Part shown: piece by piece, positions 12,801 through 25,554 of the stretch | Layout: every line of letters begins with the position of its first letter | Position numbering within the stretch: the first letter of the stretch is position 1 | Source of the DNA: Leuctra nigra | Taxonomy: Eukaryota > Arthropoda > Insecta > Plecoptera > Leuctridae | DNA: 64,000 bases | Assembly (NCBI GenBank): GCA_934045905.1 | Contig: OW203765.1 | Location: 26,749,151 to 26,813,150, forward strand | Direction: 5' to 3' | The notes under the pieces: model-generated | Databases searched by the model: none | What the model was told of the DNA's origin: nothing | What the model saw: the letters and a program-made list of their open reading frames with translations, nothing else | Translations under genes and position numbers: made by a program

Positions 12801-15755
12801 TTTTAGTGTATTTAAACTTAGTTGATGCATTATAGATTTTGCTGTGTCACGTGATATTCAGCGTTTTAGGGTGCCAAGTAAAGGTTTCAGATATATATCT
12901 TAATTAATATGCTTTTTTAATAGATAATTGCCTTGTGCACCATAAAAAGGCAAGAAAAAGTGGGGTAGCCGAACTAATTTCCAAGATAAATCACTTTATA
13001 AATTTGAGTTAGCCCTATCTTTAACATGGTAAGTCGAAAATTCACAGTCATTTTCCTAGTTATATTAGATTTGAACTATTTTCCAAAAAATAGTAACCAA
13101 AAACTATATTATGTGTATTAAACATTAAAGTATTTATTAAGATTTTTATATGCATCTTTCCGTACTTTTTTAAAAGTAAAAACCAAAATCCAAATAGTTT
13201 TCCTATAGGTACCTCCTGTGTTAAAATTTCCTCGTATTCTAAAAAAATTAAATTGAAAACTCAATATACCTAAGTCGACAGTTGCAAGTTACAAGATATT
13301 TGATGAATCTGTTATATTAAAATATAGTTAAATTAAAACAAATTGTAAATTTCAACAAAAAATATTTTCGGAAAATCTGCTTGGCAGCGTTACCTCATGC
13401 TTGACATATCATTAATGAGTTGGCAATAACGAAGTTTTTGCAGCAGAAATCAAATCGAATCAGAATTTGCAAAAAGAGGTGCTAGGTAACGGAATCGGCA
13501 AAACGTAGACACAACGCTACATACGCAGCTCTGAAGACGCCGTTGTACTTACGCGGGGGTCGACCCTGACCGGGAGGGAAGTTGCCCTGACCCGGGCCGA
13601 AGTTGCCCTGACCCGGAGGGAAGTTGCCCTGACCCGGGCCGAAGTTGCCCTGACCCGGAGGGAAGTTGCCTTGTCCAGGCTCGAAGTTGCCCTGTCCCTG
13701 GCCCTGATTATGGTGGTGGTGATGGTGATGTCCATGTCCTAAGTGGTTATTAATGCTGGCAGGAGGCACTGTTGTTGGTGGTGGCCTGCCATCTGCAATA
13801 TAAGAGAGTATACTTGTCATTGGGGGATTCCCGCTAAGATCCTTGTTGGCAGGTATATAGGGGAGGCTGGTGTATCCTTCAGCTAGGGAATTAGATTTCT
13901 TGCCATGGATCTATCAAAGTTATAGGGTCAATGTTAAGTTCGAAGTTCGTGTCAACTACGTATGAATAATTTGACGTATTATGAAGTTGTCATGTTGCTT
14001 TTTAACTATGACATTGCTCATTCGATTCCAAGAGATATTGCTCAACAGATTAGTTGGTATATTTCATATTTGTTTAATAGAAACTATCATTAATGTTAAA
14101 GGCTATCAAAGTTGTGGTAGATAAGAAGTGCCAAGTTAATAAAAATCATGTGAATGAAGAGCATTCAAAGTTAACAATGTTTCCTTATTTTGAAATTATT
14201 AAAACATTTTATGACAATGGACACATTGTCAGAAATGTGATTAACAAAACTATAAAATAAAAAATTTACAAATTTTGAATATGAAGTTAAAAGTAATAAT
14301 ATAGTTACCTAAACCAAGTTGTGAGATATAATTTTAACATTTATTCGGAGTTAAAATATCACCCACCCAAATATTCCATTCCAAATGTAGTGTTGTAGTT
14401 CTTTAAAAAAACGTATTTATTCGATTTTTGGGCGTATTTTGTTACAGTTGTCCAAATTGAGCACGAAAAAAGTTGAAAAGTTCAAGAATTGTTGATCCCA
14501 ATGTTAAAAAGTATTAAAGAAAAGCAAAAAACAAAAACGTGATAAAAATGTGAATGTAAAAATGTAAAAATGTGAATGTGAATTTAAATACGAGGTTTTA
14601 AATAATAATTCTACGTTGTATTGATTCAAGTTGATCGTAAAGGCTGTTAATAGTTGCTCAACATTTACTCAGAAGATAGCCGGGCATTTACTCTGCACAG
14701 TTTAATTATTTGATTGTTTCTTAGTATTGAGGACTAGGCCAAATTATTATCTTCTATTTTATCATGGGGTCAGCCCGCTGTTCCTATGACCCGTCCGAAG
14801 CGCAGAAGTGCCTCTATGATTGTCATATCATTTGCTTTCTTTGTATTCTATAGACCATGTATTTGTTTTGTTCCTTCTTAATTTTTACCTTTTTACTATA
14901 TAGTATCTGGTCTACTGTGAACGACAACAGAGACACTTTCTGCGATTCGTAAGCGTTGATATGTGATCCATCGAATTCATGACATTATGTTTCAGAAAAC
15001 ATGTTTACATCCTATAAGAGACAAGTACCATGTTTTTTTTCTTTCAGATAACCCATCAATAAAGCGGAGAGTTAACTAAAATTCAGCTCCTATAACTGGA
15101 GGGGATTTTGCTGTAAAACTACTAAAATTAATACAGGTCGCATGCCATTGGTGTGTGTGTAAAACTTTATGTCAATTGGTTGAACGGCGTGACCTGGTAA
15201 ATGCCCACCAAAACAAACAAACAAACAAACAAACAAACAAACAAACAAACAAACAAACAAACAAACAAAGTGTTAAGACTATGGAAACTGACGGCTGCAT
15301 CAAATTTTCCGAAAATGCCAAAGTTTTGATACTCATTTTTTCGTAATACCATGAATGTAATACTATTGAGAAATTTTAAGAAATTTAAAAAAAAAAATTA
15401 TTTCTTGTATTTAAAAAAATATTTAATGACAGTTTATTTTTCATAAAAAAATATGAAATAAAAACTTGTTTATTTCAACTATTTCTTACAAATTTTCAAC
15501 AGTGTTGCGAGAAAATGGGCATCAAAACTGTACCTCCCAGAGGTTACATATCAGTGGAGTAAATAATGAGCCTTGGGGAGACTTCTGACTTTGGTATTTT
15601 GGGAAAATTTGACGCAGCCGTCATTTTCCACAGCAAGCTCGCTACGATCTTAATAATATAATTCACCAAGTATGGTCCATGCAAGACTTACATTGCGGTG
15701 ATGCTGTACAAACAGCCAGTAAACACGCTGCTAAGATCGCTGTTGGAAGACGCAT
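9877..15755 (-). CDS. Secreted C-type lectin 1 with Gly/Pro/Gln-rich repeat linker
   Basis: Six coding exons, all GT-AG and in phase: 15755-15692, 13792-13553, 12283-12063, 10879-10708, 10147-9994, 9886-9877, giving 286 residues. Exon 1 is a signal peptide (MRLPTAILAACLLAVC). Exon 2 has a His run and 7-residue repeats of the PGQGNFG/PGQGNFP type; exon 3 has longer GQ-P-G repeats and starts the lectin fold (YKVVQIGTAWDAARQ). Exons 4-5 complete a C-type carbohydrate-recognition domain with the four conserved Cys (DCEK, DDC, DPC, HIC), the VWIGA core, and QPN where the sugar-binding triplet sits. EPN favours mannose and QPD galactose, so specificity is unclear. LWDDP replaces WND. The protein is likely haemolymph-secreted and acts in recognition or immunity (family knowledge). 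Intron 3 holds a 30-bp tandem array. Gene 2 (17221-20645) is its tandem duplicate. Confidence 0.9.
10495..10590. repeat. Short CCGGGCAACGCCGGG repeat ends in lectin intron 4
   Basis: Two copies of the hairpin-like GGGCAACGCC motif lie at about 10501 and 10550, and one in the matching intron of lectin 2 at about 18112. The motif followed by CTAGT-TATTTTATA resembles 3' ends of dispersed insect retroelements. The motif is seen; assignment to an element type is inference. Confidence 0.35.
10909..11815. repeat. 30-bp minisatellite next to the exon 4 splice acceptor of lectin 1
   Basis: About 29 units of 30 bp (plus strand GGCAACGTAGCATTCACTCA and 10 more bases) fill the intron from 30 nt upstream of exon 4. 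Sub-variants (tggtaacatag, catgacctggcaaag) recur in order, showing higher-order duplication. On the minus strand each unit contains TTGCCAGG, the same bases as the true acceptor (TTGCCAG|GAC). The equivalent intron in lectin 2 has about one unit (18440-18490), so the array expanded after the gene duplication. Confidence 0.93.
15209..15268. repeat. (CAAA)n microsatellite in lectin 1 intron 1
   Basis: About 15 tandem caaa units. Confidence 0.95.
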
Positions 15756-16860
15756 GATGCTGTGATCCTCTCTAGAGATGATCTGGCTGATGTGAGAGGA
15801 GAGAACAATGACCGTCCATCTCAAGATGACGTCAGATCCTAAGGGTCAAGGATATGTGCGAAATCAACCAGATCGGTTGCGGAACTGGTCTCAAATACTG
15901 GACCCATAAAAGTGTTGGTATACAAAGCGGTCAATATCAACTTTTTTTAATAGAGTATTACGTCGCACTGTTCTGCAGTTGGATAAAGAAATACTTTTTA
16001 GTGCTAGGAAGTCACAAGCAGATCGCCAGCTGCCTCTGCTGGTTGAGCATTTGTGACTCGGTTTGAGGATAAAAAGACAGGATGACAGTATTGTCACCGG
16101 TGGTATGACAGTTCGTAGTGAGCATTCTCTACCTTCATTCCATTTTCATCGGAGATCTCTAACCCTCATCATTGCGTTGTGTCTATAATATCCCTCCGTC
16201 AGGCCGGGTTGCTAGTGAGCCCGGTAAGTGAGAGGTCCCGGGTTCGAGCCCCGGTTCGGTCGGACATTCGCTTCTCAAATCCTTCCAATCATCCTGACTC
16301 CACTGGAAATTTTCCATAAAACATTTTCGATCCATATTCTCTAGATTACTTAGATTCTAGAATAATTCTTGATTTTCATACAAATGCAATATGAAAATAG
16401 AGTAATTTCAAGGATTTGCAAAATACTGGAAAATGCATGCACGTTTTTGGAATGGTCCTATTGCATCAAGTTATGGTGAAATGTCTGGCTAAAGAATCAA
16501 ACACTGGTCTCAAGGTGCACATTGTTACTGTAATATTTGCATGTGTAATATTTGCATATATGACATCTTATTAATATAGGTACACATAATATTGGCCTTG
16601 AATTTGAACTTGCTTTATCAATACTTGATATTTAATGAACCCCAAAGGCCTTTTATTGAAGTACAGGCAACTCTGAAAATATTTAAACGTACATTTTCAT
16701 ATGTATTGCAAAGTTTTGGGGATTAAACTCTATATTTAGAGTGATGCTTGTCATAGAAATACGATTACATTTAGGTTCAAAGATTTTAAATTCTCATAGT
16801 CAGCAGTAAGTAGTGTACAAACATTGAACTAAAGTTGAACTTCATCTGAGATATTCCGAA
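15756..16860. other. Intergenic spacer between the lectin duplicates
   Basis: Holds the tRNA-like fragment at 16190-16265. The rest shows no gene. Sequence from about 16860 on matches 9550 on and belongs to the duplicated 3' flank. Confidence 0.5.
16190..16265 (+). repeat. tRNA-like fragment (SINE head or tRNA pseudogene)
   Basis: Between the two lectin genes a GC-rich block has a canonical Pol III B box (GGTTCGAGCCC) about 30 nt after an A-box-like GCTAGTGAGCCCGG. No complete cloverleaf could be folded by eye and no poly(A) tail follows, so a functional tRNA is unlikely. Confidence 0.4.
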
Positions 16861-17046
16861 TTCACGAATTAGTTATCACTTCATAAACAATGATTTTAAT
16901 AAAAGTCATAATATTAAGATAGCGTGAGATCGGACAAACAGTCTTGTGATAATCTTGGAGAAATGAATGATAATTGATCCATGAATAGGGTTTCATACTT
17001 TTAACAGTAAAACAAACTGTATTCATCAATTAAACAAACAATCATG

Positions 17047-17052
17047 TTTATT
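17047..17052 (-). terminator. Poly(A) signal of lectin gene 2
   Basis: AATAAA on the minus strand, about 170 nt past the stop, aligned with the one at 9701-9706. Confidence 0.6.
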
Positions 17053-17220
17053 ACATAATTAAACGTGATTACAAAAGGTAAGAGTGATTAAAATAATCGT
17101 AATTATGCCTCTTCTATTTTCTCTTCAATGCCTGTCTAAGACTGATATAATTTCGTGGACATTGGACACGTCCCCAAGAAGGGCCCGGTGGGCCCGGACA
17201 CCATGCAGATACCAATTAGA

Positions 17221-20200
17221 TTATCCGGCTCGCCTGTCAACAGAAAGATAAATTAAGTTTGAACATTTATAGAAGTTCGTCCTCCTCCAAATAATATGCT
17301 TTAATCTGGACCTCACCTGGTCTCGAACTCGCAGATGTGTCCGTACTTGACGGTACAGGGATCGTCCCAGAGTGTGTTGGACCAATGATAGTTGAGGCAG
17401 TCGTCAGTGCCAAGGTCATTCGGTTGACCTCCACCCCACTTCAACCATCCAGCGTCTTCCAGCCTACCACCTGGTGACAAAAGTTACAGTGATTAATTAA
17501 GTAAATTAGAGAAACAGTATGAACTTTAAAAAATATTTTATGTATACTCTTTGCACTAGACAATTGTCATACACTAATTCTTCTAAACACGGTATACACT
17601 ATAGCAGAGAGAGGAAAGTAGGACACGTGACACTTGTCAGCCAATGGGAGCTGCTCTTCACTCTGCTTTCTGCTTTTACTTTACAGTGTGTTCCGTATAT
17701 GTATTAGGTATCTTAAATTGAGGCAAAATGCTGATTACCGAAATTCTAATTTTTCTAATAGATAAAAATAAATCTATGCATGTATGCAATTCTACGCACT
17801 AACTTCTATTCTATCTAACCAAATGTGGAACAGGATCCTGGCATAGGACCCTGCGTAAATTGTGTGAAATCTATCGCTCTAGTGGGAGTCGTATTTGTAA
17901 TAGACTGCATTTTTTTAAACACAATTCAAATACACAAAATACAAAACATTCACATGTATACTACAAAGCCTCGAAGAGTGTCTTAATCATTTAAACTTTC
18001 AAGAGGTCGAACATGAAACAATATTGAAGAATATTAATAGTATAATATAAACAGGTTACATTGTAGTTTATAAGCAAAAATGTTTTATAATCGTCGAAGT
18101 TACTCGAATGACCGGGCAACGCCGGGGCCTAGGCCGCTAATATTTTATATATATAAATTGGAGCTATTTTACAAGCTTTCTAAAAAGGTACCTTCGTCCA
18201 CTATGTCTAAACATATGGAAAAATAAACATATTAATTTTTACTATAAATAAACTCACCTCGTACTGTGATGAATTCCCCATGAGTTCCGTTCTCTCGGGC
18301 TCCGATCCAGACGTGCTTTTTGTTCAGAGAGCCAATCGACTTTGGTTTTTGTTTGAACAACTTATTCAACGCAGCAGCCTCAGCACCCGAGTTGATGACA
18401 GCCAGATACGCGCCGCTGTAACTTTCACAGTCCTGGCAACATCGCAATATAGAATTGTACACCTGGCAACGTAGCATTCACTCAGCATACATCGGACAAC
18501 ATCGCATTTGTATATTGTTAACTTGGCAACATAGCATTTATCACACAACATATTATACAATTCGTATTATTATTTATTAAATCTGGCAACATCATTCTTT
18601 AGATACTTGATATTGTTGCATTCCTGAAGCTGTCTTGGAAAATGTTCGCTGAAGTTGTATCATGGCCAGTGTTTGTGACAGATAACCTATTTACGTTATT
18701 CAGATAAAGATAAAGATAATGACCAAAATATTTATCTAGATAAGATAATAGATTTTTAAATATATCTATATAAAAATAAAGAAAAAATGTTGAGAAGGGC
18801 TGAAAAAATATCCCGTTTTTGAAAGTAAACTAATTGATTGGGAATTATAATAATTATATTCACGCATATTTTAACGGGTCGATAAATGCGGGAAGATTCA
18901 CACAAAATATTTGAAAATTATTCTTATCAAGTTTCTTCAGAACACGGAAAAAATCAATGCATTTCCTATTTTCGTTATCTAGATAATTAAAATCTTAGAT
19001 AAATGACAAACGATTTATAATAGATAATCACTGAAAATGTATCTACATAAGATAATAGATAACACAATATTATCTAGATAACTTAATAAGTCACAACATT
19101 TATCATAACCAATAATTTAGTAAATAAATATTTTGATCAAATCTCTACAGCTTCTTTGGTCCGGCTGTAATCAACGTTAGACAGATAAAGTACACTTGAA
19201 ATTGAAAAGTGAACTTTGAATTGAATTTTTTTTATCTATTTAGCTGTACGTACGAGTATTGGCTGTTGCCATAGTAATCACCAATTAGCTCAAGGGGAAG
19301 AGATTCTAATTAGTTTGTTAGAGTTTTAAATTTGTCATATTGACGGTTGTACTTACTTGACGAGCAGCTTCCCAAGTTGAACCAATCTGGACCACTTTGT
19401 AGGCATTGTGTCCGGGGACTTGTTTGAAGCCGGATGGCGGCGGGGCCTGACGCGGGCCCGCGTTGCCTCGTCTCGGGCCCTGACCCGGACCCATGTTGCC
19501 CTGTCTCGGGCCCTGATTACGTTCATTTTCTAGACTGTCATGTTCTTCACTCTCATCATCAATGGCATCATCGTCGAAAGGCGGCTCTGTTGGTGGTGAC
19601 GTGCCTTCTGGAAGTTAGAGGGGGTTTCCCGTTACTTGTTGGCAGGTGTGGGAGGCTGGTGAATCCTTGCGATGGATCTGTCAAAGTTTGACCTTTCCAT
19701 GAATCCGATGATTCCAAATAGACCCCGAAATTTTGATCAAATCCGGACAAAACCCCAATTACCCCAAATATTGGTTTTTCCGATATTATTTCCAATGCTA
19801 ATCGGTCATTCCGAGAGTTCAATATAGAAATAAAATATGATAAAAAATTTTATGCATGCGAAATGCAGAACAATAAAACAATATAATTGAAACCGAGAGA
19901 CTGATCTTGCTAGAAATCAATAGCGAGACGAATGACCAATCACCAGCAATAAGTTTTGCTGTTCTGTAAATTTTGTAAACGCCCAGAAATGATTAACTTA
20001 AGTAAATTAGGCGAGGAAGACCATTTGTACTTATTCCATATCCTTTTTTTTATCTTGTTTCTACTGAATTCAATTCACTATAGGTTCACTATAGGTTCAT
20101 AGGTTAAGTGAAATTATCTCCCGGATTTTCGGGTTTTAAGCTCAACTTCACGATACCATAACTTTCGTTCAACTGATTCAAATATATTGGAATTTTAACA

Positions 20201-20645
20201 CAATCAATAGTCACATATGTTGAATAAAATTATACATTTTCGGCTTGTTGTCGTCAATAGTCTTGAAAAACCGGTGTTCCGGCCATTCGAGATTTTCTGG
20301 ACGCGGGCTATTTGAGCTCCGTATAATTGATTTTTCGACAACCATATTCGGACAGCTGTAACTTCTTTCCTACTTAAGTAAAGTTTTTGAAACCTTCACA
20401 CATCAAATCATGGTATGTATTTTATAATACGTGAAATTTTCAGTCCAATCAGTTCTGTAGTTTGATCACAGCGGTGTCTGGCCCATTGGAAATGAGAGAT
20501 TCGGAATTTCGGATATGTGAGAACATAAAACCAACCGGTATCGGTCCATTAGTTTTGAATGGACACTCCAGCAATACTTACCTTGTATTGATGCTGCACA
20601 AGCGCCAATGAAACACCCCAGTAAGATCGTTGCTAGGAGACGCAT
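17221..20645 (-). CDS. Secreted C-type lectin 2 with acidic linker
   Basis: Five coding exons in phase: 20645-20582, 19607-19357, 18432-18258, 17470-17317, 17233-17221, giving 218 residues. Signal peptide MRLLATILLGCFIGAC. One linker exon replaces exons 2 and 3 of gene 1. It starts with an acidic stretch (PPFDDDAIDDESEEHD) and then short GPRQGN/GPGQGP repeats. The recognition domain keeps the four Cys, VWIGA, GGQPND and LWDDPC. Exons 5 are almost identical between copies and exons 4 clearly diverged (DCESYSGAYLAVINSG against DCEKDGAHLAVINSA). The loss of the His-rich and 7-residue repeat exon, or its gain in gene 1, is the main difference. A MITE-like element lies in the intron before exon 3 and a family X repeat in intron 1. 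Intact and probably functional. Confidence 0.9.
18667..19100. mobile_element. Probable hAT-like MITE, rich in TATCTAGATAA
   Basis: Starts CAGTGTTTGTGAC and ends GTCACAACATT, imperfect inverted ends. The interior is built from TATCTAGATAA/AGATAATAGATA. The 34075-34209 element has better ends of the same kind and the same internal motif. No clear 8-bp duplication. Confidence 0.4.
20255..20500 (+). repeat. Dispersed repeat family X, copy 1 (diverged)
   Basis: Contains GGGCTATTTGAGCTCCGTAT, then CAACCATATTCGGACAGCTGTAACTT, split here as CGACAACCATATTCGG and ACAGCTGTAACTT. The same order is found at 35665-35945, 49120-49430 (reverse) and 49579-49778. It lies in intron 1 of lectin 2. Element class unknown. 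Confidence 0.7.
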
Positions 20646-21131
20646 GATGCTGTGATCCAGTCTTGAGATGATCTGGCAGTCGGGAGAGCAGAAGACGCAG
20701 TCATGTCATCGGGGGTCAAGGGGTCAAGAACATGCATTGCGATTTGATGAAAATGGATGAATTACGATCAAAACTGAATCCCCGAGACTAAGTCACTGAA
20801 CACGTGAATTCTTGCGTGACATACAGAGCAAAGAAAAGTCAAAGCATTAGCATTGTCTTTATTACCAAATATTAAGTAACGTATCATTTCCTTCATTGAA
20901 CACAAAGAAAATGCAAAAATCATTGAATGGTTGGAAAATGGAGAGATGTGGAGAGAGGATAGACTGATATAAAAAAGGGCAAGCAAGAAGAGAAAGAAGA
21001 AAAATATGACTAAAATACAGATTCAAACATTAATTGCAACTGCTTATACTCTGATCGAGGTTGTTTGTTGTCTTGTTTCGCTACTTCGCTGGTCTTCATC
21101 TTCGGCTTCCATCTGTTTCCATCACTGAGTA
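20646..21131. other. Short intergenic region between lectin 2 and the odorant receptor
   Basis: Holds the upstream region of lectin 2 and the 3' flank of the receptor. No TATA box or other site stands out. Confidence 0.45.
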
Positions 21132-24100
21132 CTATTCTTCAGGTTGCGGAACGGTAATTTGAAACAGTTTCAAAGCCAGTTTGTAGATTAAAACTGTAAT
21201 CTACAGACACAGTTATTATTGTTATATATTACTCTCCGGAATTGCCTCCGAATTTAAACAAATTTCGAATCCAATATTTATAACAGCAATCTTAAAAAAA
21301 ATACTCTCTGGAATAACCGCTGAATTTTATACATCTTCAAAGCTAATTGTACATTTGTTTTATTTTTTAATTGTTTTACTCAAATTGGTACAACAATAAC
21401 ATGCCTAGGATACAACAAAGATATTATTTGATCAGGGATGGATATACAGTCAATTTTTTTAGATAATATGATTGAGGTGACGCACCATCTGGTAATGGTT
21501 CGTAAAAGCTTTAAATATATTTTCTCGGTTTCAAGAAAAATATTTGTACAATTCCAACATTTAAACCGGCTGTCAATGCAAGCGTATAGGACTTTCATTT
21601 TTTCAGACTCCATTATCTTTGAATTGTATCAAATAGGCCTCTTTTTATAGTTGTACCCTTTCAAACGTATGAAGAAGATAATACTTACATTTCCAAATGT
21701 CTCCATGTTTATTGGAATAAATCCAGCCACTGTGAATGTAAATGGCTGATTAGCACGTGACATGATGATACGGATTGACCTCTTGAACCCATCTGATGCT
21801 GCGTACCACTGTGTATCATACGCAGCCTCCCGTACCAGCGAGCTCTGCAGGAAGACAAGAGAACTGAGTTATTATCAGAATATTATGTAGAATGTTCATT
21901 TGTGTTCCCTTGGTAAATAAGATGCAGGCAACTTGACTTGACCGGTTCATGTCGCCACCGCGCGCTAACGACCGTCCGATTGCTGAAGTGCACTGAGAAC
22001 ACTTTTCAATACTCTGCTAAACCAGAGTTAGTGCATATCATTGGTTGTTGCCATGACATAATCAATTCTTTAAAATTAATCAGGGTATTGAAAAACTGGC
22101 CATATGGTTTCAGCATTTTCTTGCTACATTGAAAATTAATTTTAGTTAACTTTTGTATTTATTTGTATACGTTTATATCGCTTTTCAAATGTGATTCAAA
22201 CGGCGAACAAACTTCGACTTTGAATATCTCAGAACCATGTTATTCTATTTGTCTTGTTCTTGCTCGCGGCTCAAATGTGATACTTACTTCTTGTACAACT
22301 TGCTCGCAGAGTGCAAACAGAAAACCCGTGATTAGACACACAGCGATAAAAGTCATTATTACGTCAATACTCTCTCCGTCGTATGTATGTAACTGAAAAG
22401 TAAGAACATTCCGCTTTATAATAATAATAATATTAAAATATTATAATAAATGGAGGATTATTGAGGCGTATTTTTAGATTTATTAAAAAGTAAGTTAGTA
22501 AGAATACTGAATAAGTACTTACTTTTACTAGGTACACCACACCTGTTGTGTTGGCTATTATAATTGATGGTACCAACACTCTTGCCATTGACTGTACGGC
22601 AGATTGCAATATATTTAATATTCTGTGAAAAATAAATAGTCATTGCAGATATATTTCTAAATCTTCATAACTTTGCCATGTTTTTAACTTTGGCAAATTA
22701 ATTACAATATTAAGTAAATATTATCTTCATTGTATACCTTTCAGTACAGCCGACTCTTAATAAACCTAATGACAAAACTATTCGAAACCTGAGAGAAAAG
22801 GTTGCCATAGTAACCTATATAAACAAATCTGACAGCGGCAACCCAAAGTTCATATTTAGAGTAATTATTTATGAAAGAAAGATAAAAAGTAAGTACATAG
22901 TTAAAAATGATACGAAATATTTTTTCTTACACATTTTCAAGTTAAATATTCATCTGAGAAATATTTGTATATATTATTTATTGCTTTGACACATTTCCCC
23001 TACCCTCTCAGCCTCAATTTTTCTACCCTTGTGACGTCACGAGCAGGATTCCTATACTTACTCCAAAAGTGATTGATGATGTAAAACGCAGTCTCCAAGG
23101 AGGCGTTCCATTTCAAGGTCAAACATTTCCTTCCTCTTCTGTTGAGAAACATCACGTCTGGAAATACTTTCAGTTGCATTCCTCCACATTGTCCTCGCAT
23201 CAGTTTTAAGACCATCAACGGGCTCAAGTACTGCGTCCAAATTCAAAGAGTCCAATCCAAGTAAATTCGAACTCCTTCTCTCCTTTCTCCAAGGATATCT
23301 CTAAGCAAATCTTCCAACTCCCACTGCTTTCATCCACTTACCAGCAGCTCGCGTAAGAATAGCTCCAAGTCGGATGTTTGCTTTTGCTTGTTGAGGCAAG
23401 TGGCTCAGATTGTGTCTCAGTATCTTCCACTGAGCAATCAAGTGAATAAAGACAGCCATAGCTGGATTTACTGCTACGACGTTTGTGATAGAAATAAAAG
23501 CGTATTCTGTTAATGTGAACAGAACGAGAGTGACTTCGTACATTGGCGAGACAGTTTTGTCGTACGGCGTCCAATAACTAAAATAAAAAATATGTACTCT
23601 ATAGTTCTAGGAAAACTCTCTTGATGATGGAAGCTTAGTATTGGATGCGAATTGATGAGCGTTTGCAAGTATCTGACATATAGAACTTGGAAATACACAT
23701 ACCTTGGAAATAGAGCTTAAATGAAATGGGTCAAAGGAGCACTGCTAATTTTGTATCTGAGCTAAATTTTTTTTTACGAAATAACACCATGAGCGTTAAG
23801 AAGTGAAGGGCTTCTTTTATACTATGCTATGAGGAACATTTCGGCCTCTCAGAAACGAAAGAACATAAGTCACTCTAGTTTCATACGTTTTGATAGATTT
23901 TGGAATATAAATTCTAGGATTTATTTTCAACCTTACAGAAATAAGACAACCCTATTAGTTTAAATCTTAAATCTTTAAATCTTAGTATTAACTTCGATTA
24001 CTCAAGTAATGGAAGATGGGACTTGAACATGTTTGGCTATTCTTTCGTTCGTTTTCGTGGCAATAGCCAAAAGGTTCTTTTCCAGCATTCAAAGAATACC

Positions 24101-25554
24101 CTCACTTCTTTTGTGTCTATAGAATGGTTGTTTGGCCAGAATAATGTCTCTTACACTAGTCATGTATCACTCGATTTACTTACTTGTGAGCAAACTTTCT
24201 TTCAATGTAATACATTGGTATCTGTATAAATACAGCCACAAACATAGCACCTATTGATAGCATTGTCACTAATAAAATCAATGATTTCGCGATTCTTTCG
24301 CTTCTCTCAGAAATATCTACTGAAACTTTATCATTGAGTTTTCGCTCCCGTAACTTCAGGCTAATCTTCTTCATATTCTCAAATTCAATTTGATGGTTTG
24401 AAATCGTAAGTATACTATTTGTTGAGGCGATTATTTGTATGAAAAGCAGCAGAGCTAAGAACATTTCTTTTGTGTTATTCGAGTTCGTGTAAATACTTCC
24501 GAAGAAAGACATCACTAGAGGCGATGTAAAGAAGATGATTGCGATGGGAAAATAGCCTCTTCCATTGCTGTTAGGTTTCCTCCAGCAACCTGAAAGAAAA
24601 GAATTGCAGTTGTTTAGATTCATTCATGAAGATGAAAAAGAAGTTATGTGCCCAAAGATCGAAAACGAGACGATCGCTTCCTTCGCTCAATTAATTGTAT
24701 ACATCTCGTACCTTCATCTGTTTTATTTAAGATTGACCTAAAACGTTTCAAATTCAAATAATACTTTCGAACTGAATAAAATCAAACGCCCGAAACAGTT
24801 TCGTTTGATTTTCTCGGAACTTTCCATGACTTAGATCGTTCTTAGAAAATTATTATTCAGTTTATATTTCGATTTCAGAGGAAGTATCGATTTGATCGTT
24901 ACAATAGCAACATACTTGTAGGAAATAAATTATTTAGATGACGACAGATAGCTAACACACCACATAGGATAGAGCCATTTACTATATGCTATTGACAAGC
25001 TACCAGGAAAACTCTAATGAAACGCGTTGATGAGCGAGCACCGATACGCACAATAACTCCACCCGGAATTCCGTAATTCACATAAATATCCATATTTAAT
25101 TGAAGAAAATCACTCATCAACTTAAAACACCCTTTTCACTGAAATTAAGGATAGCCATTGTTGTATGTGAAGTATTTAGAGGATTGAAATTTAGAGTCTC
25201 GTTCGCATTACATATCTCAAAATCTTTTTAGGACCAGAAGTTAAGTTTTTCCGGATTAACTAAATATCTAAATTTGCGGCACAGACAATCAGTTACTTCA
25301 AAATGATTGAAACAATTTATTCCAAAAGTTAGCAAATAGGCACATTTTAACTTTTGTTTACCCACCTGTCCTATGGATATCATTTGATTTCATTCTAAAT
25401 GCCTTCGACTAGAGATTATACAGTTTTGTTAAAATTCATTCATGGTCTGCTTACCCAGTTTATACTGCACATATTCCACAAGCCACACACTATCCTTGTT
25501 ATTGTCTTTAAAGAAGTCCATCATCTGCTGATATCTCTCTCTAACATACGTCAT
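21132..25554 (-). CDS. Odorant receptor (7tm_6 family), complete, 8 exons
   Basis: Exons 25554-25455, 24589-24184, 23577-23342, 23230-23062, 22622-22523, 22392-22288, 21844-21689, 21200-21132. All introns are GT-AG and the phases fit, giving 446 residues, the usual receptor length. The N-terminus (MTYVRERYQQMMDFFKDN) is cytosolic as in this inverted-topology family. Exon 2 has two hydrophobic segments. Exon 3 begins NYWTPYDKTVSPMYEVTL, the typical loop before TM3-TM4. Exon 4 ends DCVLHHQSLLE, the family's C-x2-HHQ motif. Exon 7 (SSLVREAAYDTQWYAASDGF) and SRANQPFTFTVAGFIPINME form the conserved C-terminal region. The 22-residue last exon (ITVLIYKLALKLF) is less certain, and so is the exon 4 acceptor (GACGCAG), which has a weak pyrimidine tract. 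It should form ligand-gated channels with Orco in sensory neurons (family knowledge). No frame break. Confidence 0.9.

Noticed and set aside
16190..16265. Functional tRNA gene
   Set aside because: The B box is good, but I could not fold a full cloverleaf with acceptor stem.
21380..21613. Possible last exon of the odorant receptor from other acceptors near 21300-21560
   Set aside because: These gave short or polar ends. The acceptor at 21200 gives an in-phase hydrophobic 22-residue end and was preferred.
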